From: Micromonospora siamensis
GTDB taxonomy: Bacteria; Actinomycetota; Actinomycetes; Mycobacteriales; Micromonosporaceae
DNA: 64,000 nucleotides
Direction: 5' to 3'
Assembly (NCBI RefSeq): GCF_900090305.1
Contig: NZ_LT607751.1
Location: 5,580,001-5,644,000 of the forward strand
Shown: piece after piece, positions 34,083 through 41,874 of the stretch
Numbering within the stretch: the first letter of the stretch is position 1
Layout of the letters: every line of letters begins with the position of its first letter
Notes under the pieces: model-generated
The model's input: the letters and a program-made list of their open reading frames with translations, nothing else
Told to the model about the DNA's origin: nothing
Database searches by the model: none
Translations under genes and position numbers: made by a program

Positions 34083-35429
34083 CTAGAGGGTGGCGTCGGT
34101 CACCTCGCCGAGCCCGGCGGCCCGGAGCTCGTCCCTGACCACCGCGACGTCACCCTCGATGACCAGGGTCAACGCCTCCGGGTGCAGGTGCTCGGCGGCC
34201 GCCGCCGAGACCAGTGCGGCGTCCGCGGCGAGCAGCGACTCGCGCAGCCGCGCGTGGTAGTCGTCCGGCAGGTCGTGCACCACCAGCGTGGTCAGCGCCG
34301 CCGCGATCGCGCGCGGGCTCTGCAGCTCGACCGAGAGCTGCCCGGCCCGCCAGGAGCGGGCCACCGCCACCTCGTCCTCGGTCACCCCGCCCAGCTGGGT
34401 ACGGGTGATCTCACCGACCGCCTCCACCAGGGCCGGAGCGGTGACCGCGGTCTGCACCCCCGAGGCGACCGCGAAGCGCCCGAACCGGCGGGAGGGGGCG
34501 AAGTCGGCGCGGATGCCGTACGTGTAGCCGCGTACCTCGCGCAGCAGGTGGTTGAGACGGGAGGTGAACGCGCCGCCGAGGACCGTGCCGGTGAGCATCA
34601 TCGCCATGTGGTCCGGGTGGGCGCGGTGCGGCGACGGGTGACCCAGCCGCAGCGTGGACTGCACCGAGCCGGGCCGGTCCACCAGGATGATCCGCCGCTG
34701 CCCCGGCAGTGGCACCTCGATCGGGCCACCCCGCTCCACCGGCCCCCCACCGGCCCCGGCGAACGCCGCCGCGCCGAGCGCGTCCAGGTCGAGCCGGTCC
34801 AGGTCGCCCACCACGATCAGGGTGCCCGGCCGGATGAACCACTCGGAGTGGAAGACGGTGACGTCCTCGACGTCCAGCCCGGCCACCGACTCCGGGTCGC
34901 CGTACATCGGTCGGCCCCACCGGTTCTCCGCGCCGAACAGGGCGCCGCGCAACGCGGCGTCGGCGCGCGGGCCCGGGTTCGCCCAGTCCATCCGCAGCGC
35001 GGTGGCCTCGTCGTCGCGGACCCGCCGGACGTCGTCCGGGTCGAGTCGCGGTGTCCGGACGGCCTCGGCGAGCAGCTCCACCGCCGCGGGCAGCCGGTCC
35101 ACCGGCACCTGGACGCTGACCTGGAAGGTGTCCCAGTCCAGCGCGGTCACCAGCTCGGTGCCGAGTCCCTCCACCGCCAGCGCGAAGGCGGTGGCGTCGC
35201 GGTGCGCGGTGCCCTCCTCCAGCGCCTTGGCGAGCACCCCGCCGAGCCCCTCCTTGCCGACCGGCTCCCGACCGGCGCCGGCGTCGAGCAGCAGCAGCGC
35301 GACGGCGAGGTTCTGGCCGGGCAGGTGCGCGGCGACGACCTGGCCACCGGCGACCTGGCGGCGGACCACCGACGGGAACCGGTACGGGCGGGCGGCGCCC
35401 GGACCGGGGCGGGCGGCGATCAGCGTCAT
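34083..35429 (-). CDS. M16-family peptidase-like subunit lacking the zinc motif
   Basis: 448 residues with the M16 two-domain fold: HLPGQNLAVALLLLDAGAGRE at the start, then LLREVRGYTYGIRADFAPSRRFGRF and an Arg/Tyr pair in the second domain (substrate binding). The position of H-x-x-E-H reads GGVLAKALEEGT, so zinc cannot bind; this is the regulatory subunit of a heterodimer. It overlaps the active partner by 4 nt (ATGA at 35426-35429). In mitochondrial processing peptidase and bacterial pairs the inactive subunit guides substrates. Confidence 0.88.
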   Translation of the reverse strand: MTLIAARPGPGAARPYRFPSVVRRQVAGGQVVAAHLPGQNLAVALLLLDAGAGREPVGKEGLGGVLAKALEEGTAHRDATAFALAVEGLGTELVTALDWDTFQVSVQVPVDRLPAAVELLAEAVRTPRLDPDDVRRVRDDEATALRMDWANPGPRADAALRGALFGAENRWGRPMYGDPESVAGLDVEDVTVFHSEWFIRPGTLIVVGDLDRLDLDALGAAAFAGAGGGPVERGGPIEVPLPGQRRIILVDRPGSVQSTLRLGHPSPHRAHPDHMAMMLTGTVLGGAFTSRLNHLLREVRGYTYGIRADFAPSRRFGRFAVASGVQTAVTAPALVEAVGEITRTQLGGVTEDEVAVARSWRAGQLSVELQSPRAIAAALTTLVVHDLPDDYHARLRESLLAADAALVSAAAAEHLHPEALTLVIEGDVAVVRDELRAAGLGEVTDATL

Positions 35430-36718
35430 GAGGTCTCCTCCGGCAGGTAGGTCAGGGTCACCCGGTCCTCGGCGCGCAGCACCTCGGCGGCCGCCTCGGC
35501 GATCTGCTCGGCCGTCACCGCCAGCCAGGCCGGCAACCGCTCGCCGACCTTCGCCGGGTCACCGAGCTGGGTGGCGTACCGGCCCAGGGCGTCGGCGCGC
35601 CCCTCCACGGTGGCCATCTGCCGCCACCACTGGGTGCTCAGCATGGCCTTGGCGCGGTCCAGCTCGCTCGCCGTCACCGGCACCGTGGCCAGCTCGTCGA
35701 CCACCTCGGCCAGGCCGGCGGCGAGCCGCTCGGCGCCCACCCCCGGGCGGGCGGTGGCGGTGGCGATCAGCGGCGCCGGCGCGTGCGCCAGGTCCACTCC
35801 GTACGCCCCGACGCTGTCCGGCTGGGCGAGCCGCTCGCCGTCGGCGAGGCGCTGGTAGAGCCGGCTGCCCCGGCCGTCACCGAGGACGGTGGCGAGCACG
35901 GTGGTCACGTCGTACCCGGGGCTGCCGTAGGGGTGGGTGCGGTGCGCGACGTACACCCGGGGGGCCGGGACGTCGCCGGTGACCCGCTCGACGGCGGGCC
36001 GGCCGGTCGCCGCGACGGTACGGCCGTCCGGCGCGGCGGGGATGTCGGCGCGGCGCGGGATGCCGCCGAAGTACCGCTCGGCCAGCTTGAACACCTCGTC
36101 TGCGGAGGCGTCCCCGGTGACCGTCAGCACCGCGTTGTTCGGCGCGTAGTAGGTCGTGTGGAACGCCTGGAAGGTGGCCAGGTCGGCGGCGTTCAGGTCG
36201 GCCATCGAGCCGATCGTGGCGTGGTGGTACGGGTGGCCCGGCGGGTAGAGCAGCGGCAGCAGGCGCAGCCAGGCGTCGCCGTACGGGACGTTCTCGTAGC
36301 GCTGCCGCCGCTCGTTCTTGACCACCTCACGCTGGTTGTCCAGGGTCTCCTGGGTCAGCGCGGGCACCAGCCCGCCCATCCGGTCGGCCTCCAGCCAGAG
36401 CGCCAACTCCAGGTGCTCGGCCGGGACGGTCTCGAAGTAGTTGGTGCGGTCCGGGTTGGTGGTGGCGTTGAGCGTGCCGCCCGAGCCCTGGACGAGCTTC
36501 ATGTGCTCGGTCTTCGCCACGTTCACCGAGCCCTCGAACATCAGGTGCTCGAAGAGGTGGGCGAACCCGGTCTGCCCGTCCGGCTCGTGGCGGGAGCCGA
36601 CGTCGTACCAGAGGTTGACCGCGACCGCCGGGGCGGTGCGGTCCTCGCTGACCACCACGCGCAGGCCGTTGTCCAGTTGGGTGGTCTCGATGGGCCAGGG
36701 GTAACCGCTGTCGGGCAT
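35426..36718 (-). CDS. M16-family zinc metallopeptidase, active subunit
   Basis: 430 residues. The inverted zinc motif H-x-x-E-H is present: FAHLFEHLMFEGS (His54, Glu57, His58), with the distal glutamate in DNQREVVKNERRQRYEN. Second domain has LGDGRGSRLYQRL. Such enzymes (insulinase, processing-peptidase type) degrade small proteins and peptides inside a closed chamber. ATG 36718 fits MPDSGYPWPIETTQLDNGLRV. Operon order: active, then inactive subunit, then hairpin. Confidence 0.93.
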   Translation of the reverse strand: MPDSGYPWPIETTQLDNGLRVVVSEDRTAPAVAVNLWYDVGSRHEPDGQTGFAHLFEHLMFEGSVNVAKTEHMKLVQGSGGTLNATTNPDRTNYFETVPAEHLELALWLEADRMGGLVPALTQETLDNQREVVKNERRQRYENVPYGDAWLRLLPLLYPPGHPYHHATIGSMADLNAADLATFQAFHTTYYAPNNAVLTVTGDASADEVFKLAERYFGGIPRRADIPAAPDGRTVAATGRPAVERVTGDVPAPRVYVAHRTHPYGSPGYDVTTVLATVLGDGRGSRLYQRLADGERLAQPDSVGAYGVDLAHAPAPLIATATARPGVGAERLAAGLAEVVDELATVPVTASELDRAKAMLSTQWWRQMATVEGRADALGRYATQLGDPAKVGERLPAWLAVTAEQIAEAAAEVLRAEDRVTLTYLPEETS

Positions 36719-36805
36719 GTCCCGACGCTATCCGATCTCCGGGGCGGAAAGGTGACGTGTCGCGCCGGCATCCTCGGGCCGCCGGGATGGGCGGCAGCGG
36801 GCGGC

Positions 36806-36837
36806 GGGTCTGCTCGCCTGGCTGCGCGAGCAGACCC
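36806..36837 (-). terminator. Terminator of the small acidic-protein gene
   Basis: GGGTCTGCTCGC and GCGAGCAGACCC, 12 bp with an 8-nt loop, 26 nt past the stop at 36863 on the minus strand. Confidence 0.6.
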
Positions 36838-36862
36838 ACCGGGGGTCCCGCCGGGCGTCGGC

Positions 36863-37078
36863 TCAGTCGGGGGGCTCGATCGGGGTGACGGTCTGATCGG
36901 AGGTGCGGTGTTCCAGGACGGTGTCCGGCGCGGCGTTCTGGTCCTCCTCCCGGATGTCGGACTCGGTGAGGATGGCGTCCGCCTGGGCCTGCGGGTCGTC
37001 GCTGCCCACCGCCGCCTCCTCGGGCAGCAGGTGCGCGCGGGACTCCACCCGGTCCTGGTCGTTCTGCTCGTGGGTCAT
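36863..37078 (-). CDS. Small acidic hypothetical protein
   Basis: 71 residues from ATG 37078, rich in Asp, Glu, Gln and Asn; no hydrophobic core, so probably disordered (ILTESDIREEDQNAAPDTVL). It has its own terminator-like hairpin. Small acidic proteins of this type are common in Micromonospora-like genomes without known role; another occurs at 41549. Confidence 0.6.
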   Translation of the reverse strand: MTHEQNDQDRVESRAHLLPEEAAVGSDDPQAQADAILTESDIREEDQNAAPDTVLEHRTSDQTVTPIEPPD

Positions 37079-37111
37079 GCCGGGGGTGTTACCCCGGCGG
37101 CCCGGCCGGCA

Positions 37112-37167
37112 CGCCGGCTCAGCGGAACGGGCCGCGCGGTGCGCCGGCTCAGCGGAACGGGCCGCGC
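37112..37167. repeat. 26-bp direct duplication at the 3' end of the PhoX-like gene
   Basis: CGCCGGCTCAGCGGAACGGG continuing to CCGCGC occurs at 37112 and again at 37142 (period 30). The second copy holds the real stop codon and last residues (GPFR) of the phosphatase; the first is a non-coding copy just past it. Confidence 0.9.
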
Positions 37168-38300
37168 ACCTCGTAGGTGATCCCGCCGGAGGAGGCGCCG
37201 GAGGTGCCGCGCTGCGACGAGAAGTAGAGCCGACCGCCGTCCGGGGAGAACGCCGGGCCGGTGATCTCAGACGCGCTCTGCCCGGTGATCCGCAGGAACG
37301 GCGTGACCACGCTGTCCGGGGTGATCAGGCAGATTTCCATGTTGCCGCCGTCCTCGGCCACGTAGAGGTCGCCGTACCGGGAGCCGGTGATGTTGTCCAC
37401 CCCGGTCAGCGGCGCGGTGCCGGTGGTCACCAGGGAGTCGTCGTACGCCAGGTCGATCCGCTGGTTGACCGCGTCGTACGCCCAGACCCGGTTGTCGCCC
37501 TTGGTGGTGAACCAGCAGGTGCCGTTCGCGTACCAGCAGCCCTCGCCGCCGTTGAACTTCTTGGCGGAGGAGACCTGCTGGCGGGTGTAGGTGGGCGAGC
37601 CGTCCGGGTCGGGGACCCGGGTCCAGCTCACCGGGCCGCTGGTGGCGGTGCCGCCCACCAGCACCTCCAGGGTGCCGGCGGACAGGTCGCCCCAGACGGT
37701 GGGCCGGAACCGGTAGAAGCAGCCGCTGGTCTCGTCCTCGGTCAGGTAGATCACCCTGCGGTCCGGGTCGGCCGCCGCCGCCTCGTGGTTGAACCGGCCG
37801 AGCGCGGGCCGGCGCACCGCCGCGGTGCCGCCCTGCGGGTACGTCTCGTAGACGTAGCCCCGGCTGACCTCCTCGCAGGAGAGCCAGGTCCCCCACGGGG
37901 TAGCCCCACCGGCGCAGTTCCGGTTGGTGTTTCCCAGGATCCGGTACGCCGACGAAATCGTTCCGTCCGAGTTGAAACGGATCGCCGAGGCACCACCGGT
38001 GGTCGAGATCTCAGAGTTCGAGACGTAGATCCAGCCGGTGCCGGCGGTGAAGCAGGCCCCGCCGTCGGGGGCTGCGTGCCAGGCGTACGAGGTGCCGGGG
38101 ACCACCTGCCGGGAGCGGGCGACCACCCGGCTGGTGAAGCCGGCGGGGAGCTGGATCCCGTTGGCGTCGGCGCTGCCCAGCGGCCCGTAGGGCCCGGTGC
38201 CGGGCTGGGCCGGGGCGGCGAGCGCGGCGCCGGCCCAGAGGCTTCCCGAGAAGGCGGCGGCGCCGGCGACGGTGGCGCGCAGGACGGTACGACGATGCAT
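37149..38300 (-). CDS. PhoX-like (DUF839) alkaline phosphatase family protein, Tat-exported
   Basis: 383 residues. MHRRTVLRATVAGAAAFSGSL is a twin-arginine signal, with cleavage after ALAA. The mature part has GIQLPAGFTSRVVARSRQVV, PDGGACFTAGTGWIYVSNSE, LSCEEVSRGYVYETYP, GRFNHEAAAADPDRRVIYLTEDE and EGCWYANGTCWFTTKGDNRVW: the beta-propeller with acidic metal ligands (CEE, NHE, TEDE) of the PhoX/DUF839 group. It likely releases phosphate from organic esters outside the cell. Shorter than classical PhoX. Divergent from the DAHP synthase attenuator. Confidence 0.82.
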   Translation of the reverse strand: MHRRTVLRATVAGAAAFSGSLWAGAALAAPAQPGTGPYGPLGSADANGIQLPAGFTSRVVARSRQVVPGTSYAWHAAPDGGACFTAGTGWIYVSNSEISTTGGASAIRFNSDGTISSAYRILGNTNRNCAGGATPWGTWLSCEEVSRGYVYETYPQGGTAAVRRPALGRFNHEAAAADPDRRVIYLTEDETSGCFYRFRPTVWGDLSAGTLEVLVGGTATSGPVSWTRVPDPDGSPTYTRQQVSSAKKFNGGEGCWYANGTCWFTTKGDNRVWAYDAVNQRIDLAYDDSLVTTGTAPLTGVDNITGSRYGDLYVAEDGGNMEICLITPDSVVTPFLRITGQSASEITGPAFSPDGGRLYFSSQRGTSGASSGGITYEVRGPFR

Positions 38301-38433
38301 CGGTCTCTCCCTTTGCGGGGACGACAGGTGTCAATGAAACTACCCTCCGTTGCATCGACGTCGGTAAACTTATGGGGTGGCTTTCCCGACGGGACGGCGA
38401 GAACCGGCCGACGAGTCGGGTACGCTGGCCGAC

Positions 38434-38493
38434 GTGACTCGCTCGTATCGATGGTTTAGGCAGCCGGCTCCGACGCCGGTGACCTCACCATGA
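38434..38493 (+). CDS. Aromatic attenuator leader peptide (contains Tyr-Arg-Trp-Phe)
   Basis: GTG 38434 opens a 19-residue peptide, VTRSYRWFRQPAPTPVTSP, with one codon each for Tyr, Trp and Phe inside four codons. TACGCT at 38421-38426 is placed like a -10 box, 7 nt before the GTG, so the transcript may be leaderless. Ribosome stalling on these codons would report lack of any aromatic amino acid. The downstream RNA has mutually exclusive stems and an intrinsic terminator before the DAHP synthase gene. Confidence 0.85.
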   Translation: MTRSYRWFRQPAPTPVTSP

Positions 38494-38522
38494 GCTGACG
38501 TCACCACGTTTCGAGCCGGCTG
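38461..38522 (+). promoter_or_regulatory. Attenuator pairing region upstream of DAHP synthase
   Basis: CAGCCGGCTC (38461-38470, overlapping the leader codons after Phe) pairs perfectly with GAGCCGGCTG (38513-38522); nested inside, GGTGAC (38478-38483) pairs with GTCACC (38500-38505). A third copy, CAGCCGGCTC at 38558-38567 beyond the terminator, can also pair with 38513-38522 and would then disrupt the terminator base. A ribosome stalled at Tyr-Arg-Trp-Phe would cover 38461 and free the middle arm. Confidence 0.75.
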
Positions 38523-38548
38523 GGCAGGAGCTTCCGCTCCTGCCTTTT
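38523..38548 (+). terminator. Intrinsic terminator of the aromatic attenuator
   Basis: GGCAGGAGC, loop TTCC, GCTCCTGCC, then TTTT (38545-38548). Nine perfect pairs and a U run, rare in this GC-rich genome, 29 nt past the leader stop and 68 nt before the DAHP synthase start. Confidence 0.93.
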
Positions 38549-38615
38549 GCGTACGAGCAGCCGGCTCCACCCGGGCACCGGCCCCGGGCGACGGTCGGCG
38601 GAAGGAAAGCCCACC

Positions 38616-39701
38616 GTGACGACCCCGGAGACCGACGCCGTCAGCGATCAGCGGATCGACCGAGTCGTGCCGTTGACCACCCCGGCCCTGCTCCACCACG
38701 ACCTGCCCCTGGACGCCCCGCTCGCCTCGGCCGTGCTGGCCGGCCGACGCGCGGTCGGCCGGGTGCTGGACCGCGCCGACGACCGCCTGCTGGTCGTGGT
38801 CGGCCCGTGCTCGGTACACGACCCCGCCGCAGCCCTGGAGTACGCGGGCCGGCTGCGCGAGGCCGCCGACCGGCTCTCCGACGACCTGCTGGTGGTGATG
38901 CGGGTCTACTTCGAGAAGCCACGCTCGACCGTGGGCTGGAAGGGCCTGATCAACGACCCGCGGCTGGACGGCTCCGGTGACGTCAACACGGGCCTGCGGA
39001 TCGCCCGCACCCTCCTGCTCGACGTGCTGCGGCTGGGCCTGCCGGTGGGCTGCGAGTTCCTCGACCCGATCACCCCGCAGTACATCGCCGACACGGTCGG
39101 CTGGGGCGCGATCGGCGCGCGGACCGTGGAGAGCCAGGTGCACCGGCAGCTCGCCTCCGGACTGTCCATGCCGATCGGGATGAAGAACCGCCCGGACGGC
39201 AGCATCGCCACCGCGGTGGACGCGATCCGGGCGGCCGGCGTACCGCACGTCTTCCCCGGCATCGACGTCTCCGGCACCCCGGCGATCATGCACACCCGGG
39301 GCAACGCCGACGGGCACCTGGTGCTGCGCGGCGGCAACGACGGCCCGAACTACGACGCGGAGTCGGTGGCCGGCGCGCTGGACCTGCTCCGGGCGGCGGG
39401 GCTGCCCGAACGGGTGGTGATCGACGCCAGCCACGCCAACAGCGGCAAGGACCACCGCCGTCAGCCGGTGGTCGCCGAGGACGTGGCGGCGCAGCTCGCC
39501 GCCGGCCAGCGGGGCATCGTCGGCATCATGCTGGAGAGCTTCCTGGAGCCGGGCCGCCAGGACCTCGACCCCACCCGGGAGCTGGAGTACGGCAAGTCGA
39601 TCACCGACGCCTGCCTCGGCTGGTCCCAGACCGAGCAGGTCCTCACCGGCCTGGCCCACTCCGTCCGCGCCCGCCGCGCCACCCTCCCCACCCCCGCCTG
39701 A
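38616..39701 (+). CDS. 3-deoxy-7-phosphoheptulonate (DAHP) synthase, class I
   Basis: 361 residues, the size of AroF/G/H enzymes. VVVGPCSVHDPAAALEYAGRL, MRVYFEKPRSTVGWKGLINDP, CEFLDPITPQYIADTVGWGAIGARTVESQ, GMKNRPDGS, ASHANSGKDHRRQ and the E-x-F metal site (MLESFLEPGRQ) are all present. It joins phosphoenolpyruvate and erythrose 4-phosphate as the first step of aromatic synthesis. GTG 38616 has GGAAGGAAAG upstream. Expression is probably controlled by the leader-peptide attenuator at 38434-38567. Most actinobacteria rely on a class II enzyme, so this may be the regulated second isozyme. Confidence 0.93.
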   Translation: MTTPETDAVSDQRIDRVVPLTTPALLHHDLPLDAPLASAVLAGRRAVGRVLDRADDRLLVVVGPCSVHDPAAALEYAGRLREAADRLSDDLLVVMRVYFEKPRSTVGWKGLINDPRLDGSGDVNTGLRIARTLLLDVLRLGLPVGCEFLDPITPQYIADTVGWGAIGARTVESQVHRQLASGLSMPIGMKNRPDGSIATAVDAIRAAGVPHVFPGIDVSGTPAIMHTRGNADGHLVLRGGNDGPNYDAESVAGALDLLRAAGLPERVVIDASHANSGKDHRRQPVVAEDVAAQLAAGQRGIVGIMLESFLEPGRQDLDPTRELEYGKSITDACLGWSQTEQVLTGLAHSVRARRATLPTPA

Positions 39702-39732
39702 CCCACCCCACCCCACCCCACCCCGCGCGCCA

Positions 39733-39757
39733 CCCCGTTGATCATGAAGTTAGCGGC
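39733..39757 (+). repeat. Left terminal inverted repeat of the IS30 element
   Basis: CCCCGTTGATCATGAAGTTA plus GCGGC; matches the right end except one base (A for T). Confidence 0.85.
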
Positions 39758-39786
39758 ACAAACGGAGGGGCGGTTTCTAGGCTTCA

Positions 39787-40890
39787 GTGCAACTGATCTT
39801 GGTTGGGCTGGAGGTGCTGGTGGCGAGGCCGGGTGTGTTGACGTTCGGGCATCGGCAGGTGTTGGAGCATCTGTGGGGGGTTGGTCGGACGATCTCGCAG
39901 ATCGCGGGGGTTCTCGGGGTGCCGGTGTGCACGGTGTCGCGGGAGGTGGCGCGGAACAACAGTGCGCGGCACGGGACGAAGAACCCGCTGGGGCGGTCAC
40001 TGCCGCATGGGCGGGGGCGCCGCCCGTATCGGTGGGGTTATCAGGCGCAGTGGGCGCAGCGGCGGGCTGACGCGGCCAGGCGGCGGCCGGCGAGGGCGAA
40101 GCTGGCGGTCGGTACGCGGCTGCGGCAGGTGGTGGCGGGGAAACTGGCCCGTAGGTGGTCTCCGAAGCAGATCGCCGCGTGGTTGCGGACCACGTTCGCC
40201 GACCGGCCGGAGTTGCAGGTGTCCCACGAGACGATCTACCAGGCGATCTACGTGCAGTCGCGAGGCAATCTGAGGGCCGAGTTGACCCGGCAGGTAGCGC
40301 TACGGTCGGGACGCACCCAGCGGCGTCCGCAGTCACGTGCCGCGGGCGCCGCTCGCCGTCGGCGGCCCTGGATCGCAGACCTGCACATCAGCACCCGGCC
40401 CGCGGAGGTCACCGACCGGGCGGTGCCCGGGCACTGGGAAGGTGACCTGGTCATCGGCAAGGCCGGCGCCTCAGCGATCGTGACCCTGGTGGAACGAGCC
40501 ACCCGTTACGTGATGCTCGGCGCCCTACCCCACGGCCGCGACAGCGAAGCCGTCATCGGTGTGCTCACCAACCTGGCCACCCGCATGCCCACGCACCTGC
40601 GCCGGTCGCTGACCTGGGACCAAGGCGTGGAAATGGCCACCCACCCCGTGTTCACCGTCGCCACCGGCTGCCCGGTCTACTTCTGCGACCCCCACAGCCC
40701 CTGGCAACGCGGCACCAACGAAAACACCAACGGGCTGCTACGCCAGTACTTCCCCAAGAGCAGCTACGACTTCCGCACCATCGACCAGAACGGCTTGGAC
40801 GAGGTCGCCCACGAACTCAACACCCGCCCCCGACAGACGCTGGACTGGAACACCCCAGCCCAGCGTCTGGCTCACCTCATCACCGCCTAA
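39787..40890 (+). CDS. IS30-family transposase
   Basis: 367 residues, complete. N-terminal HTH (RTISQIAGVLGVPVCTVSREVARN) followed by the DDE domain: GHWEGDLVIGK (Asp220), LTWDQGVEMA (Asp278) and PWQRGTNENTNGLLRQYFPK (Glu312), plus LNTRPRQTLDWNTPAQR at the end. This spacing and the last two blocks are diagnostic of IS30. All catalytic residues and both ends are intact, so the element may be active. Confidence 0.95.
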   Translation: MQLILVGLEVLVARPGVLTFGHRQVLEHLWGVGRTISQIAGVLGVPVCTVSREVARNNSARHGTKNPLGRSLPHGRGRRPYRWGYQAQWAQRRADAARRRPARAKLAVGTRLRQVVAGKLARRWSPKQIAAWLRTTFADRPELQVSHETIYQAIYVQSRGNLRAELTRQVALRSGRTQRRPQSRAAGAARRRRPWIADLHISTRPAEVTDRAVPGHWEGDLVIGKAGASAIVTLVERATRYVMLGALPHGRDSEAVIGVLTNLATRMPTHLRRSLTWDQGVEMATHPVFTVATGCPVYFCDPHSPWQRGTNENTNGLLRQYFPKSSYDFRTIDQNGLDEVAHELNTRPRQTLDWNTPAQRLAHLITA

Positions 40891-40928
40891 CGATTGCACT
40901 CACCCCTTGACCCCGCCAGATCCACTTC

Positions 40929-40953
40929 GCCGCAAACTTCATGATCAACGGGG
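40929..40953 (-). repeat. Right terminal inverted repeat of the IS30 element
   Basis: GCCGCAAACTTCATGATCAA plus CGGGG, complement of the left end with one mismatch; 38 bp past the transposase stop. Confidence 0.85.
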
Positions 40954-40984
40954 GCTGGGGGGTGGGTCGGGGTGGGGAAAGCGC

Positions 40985-41018
40985 GGCGCCGCCCGGTCCC
41001 TGAGGACCGGGCGGCGCC
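40985..41018. terminator. Strong 15-bp hairpin right of the IS30 element
   Basis: GGCGCCGCCCGGTCC, loop CTGA, GGACCGGGCGGCGCC. It now follows the IS; I infer that it served the DAHP synthase gene before insertion. The rest of 41019-41246 shows no gene. Confidence 0.75.
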
Positions 41019-41246
41019 GGGTGTCGATGTGCAGGTCGCCTCTCGGCGCGTGGCGCGACGCGGCTCCAGCCGGACGGTATTCCGCGAAGGCATTTCAGGT
41101 GAGGCCCGGGGACACTGGGCACACCGACGCTCTGCACAACCGGCCGCACGGCCCAGGTGTTCCGGCACGGTGGGTGTCCGTCGTCACGTCGGCGGGGGCG
41201 GGCGCGGGTGACGTTTGACCGATTCGACCCCGGGTAGCTGATCGTC

Positions 41247-41471
41247 GTGACCGACGACGCGCCCGTGACCGAGCAGCCGGACACCCGGCCGCTCGACGAA
41301 CTGCTCGACGAGATCTACCACGGCCAGGAGCGGATCAGTCAGGCGGACATCTACCGCCGGGCGGTCGCCGCGGAACTGCCCGCGGAGCTGCTGTCCCGGA
41401 TCGCCGCCCTCCCCCAGGGGGAGTACGCGGCCGACGAGGCGGCCGACCTGCTCGGCGGGACGGTCGGCTGA
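41247..41471 (+). CDS. Small hypothetical protein
   Basis: 74 residues from GTG 41247. EQPDTRPLDELLDEIYHGQERISQADIYRRAVAAELPAELLSRIAALPQGEYAADEAADLL is mostly helical and acidic, with regular Leu spacing. No DNA-binding or membrane features. Followed 77 nt later by another small acidic gene on the same strand. Confidence 0.6.
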   Translation: MTDDAPVTEQPDTRPLDELLDEIYHGQERISQADIYRRAVAAELPAELLSRIAALPQGEYAADEAADLLGGTVG

Positions 41472-41548
41472 GCCGCCCCACCCGACCATCACGCCGCACG
41501 GCGCGGCGACGATCCCAGGCGGACCCGGAACCATCGGAGGGACAGGCG

Positions 41549-41758
41549 ATGACCGACCGTAACCAGGAACACGAGCATCTTCAGGCGCTGGGCCAGCCAC
41601 CGGAGGGCCTGGACACCCTGCCGGAGCCGGACTTCGCCAACGAGCACGACCGGACGGCGGTGGACCGGGACGTGATCACCGGCGAGGACGAGGACGAGCG
41701 GGAGCCCGAGGCGTCGCGCGGCTGGGCCGGCGAGGACCACGGCACCACCCCGACCTGA
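41549..41758 (+). CDS. Small acidic hypothetical protein
   Basis: 69 residues from ATG 41549, preceded by GGAGGGACAGG. Hydrophilic and acidic (EDEDEREPEASRGWAGEDHG), probably disordered. Resembles the other small acidic protein at 36863 in composition, not clearly in sequence. Confidence 0.6.
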   Translation: MTDRNQEHEHLQALGQPPEGLDTLPEPDFANEHDRTAVDRDVITGEDEDEREPEASRGWAGEDHGTTPT

Positions 41759-41763
41759 CCGGC

Positions 41764-41817
41764 GGGCCGGCGGCGACGCCGGCCGGACACAGACACCGGG
41801 GCCGGCGGCGACGCCGG
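41764..41817. repeat. Two direct copies of GGGCCGGCGGCGACGCCGG, 35 bp apart
   Basis: Copies at 41764-41782 and 41799-41817 lie between a stop codon and the terminator at 41833. Each copy is partly self-complementary. Confidence 0.75.
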
Positions 41818-41832
41818 TAGACGGAGACGCAG

Positions 41833-41863
41833 CGAAGGGGCCGGCGAACCGCCGGCCCCTTCG
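41833..41863. terminator. Bidirectional hairpin terminator
   Basis: CGAAGGGGCCGGCG, AAC, CGCCGGCCCCTTCG: 14 perfect pairs between convergent stops at 41758 and 41875. Confidence 0.8.
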
Positions 41864-41874
41864 TGCTGAACAGG

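Larger units (their letters stand above)
39733..40953. mobile_element. IS30-family insertion sequence
   Basis: 1221 bp bounded by 25-bp inverted repeats with one mismatch, and holding a complete transposase. It lies 31 bp after the DAHP synthase stop, next to a run of CCCCA repeats. The 15-bp hairpin at 40985 just beyond the right end was probably the original DAHP synthase terminator. I cannot fix the target duplication because both flanks are G/C runs. Confidence 0.88.
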
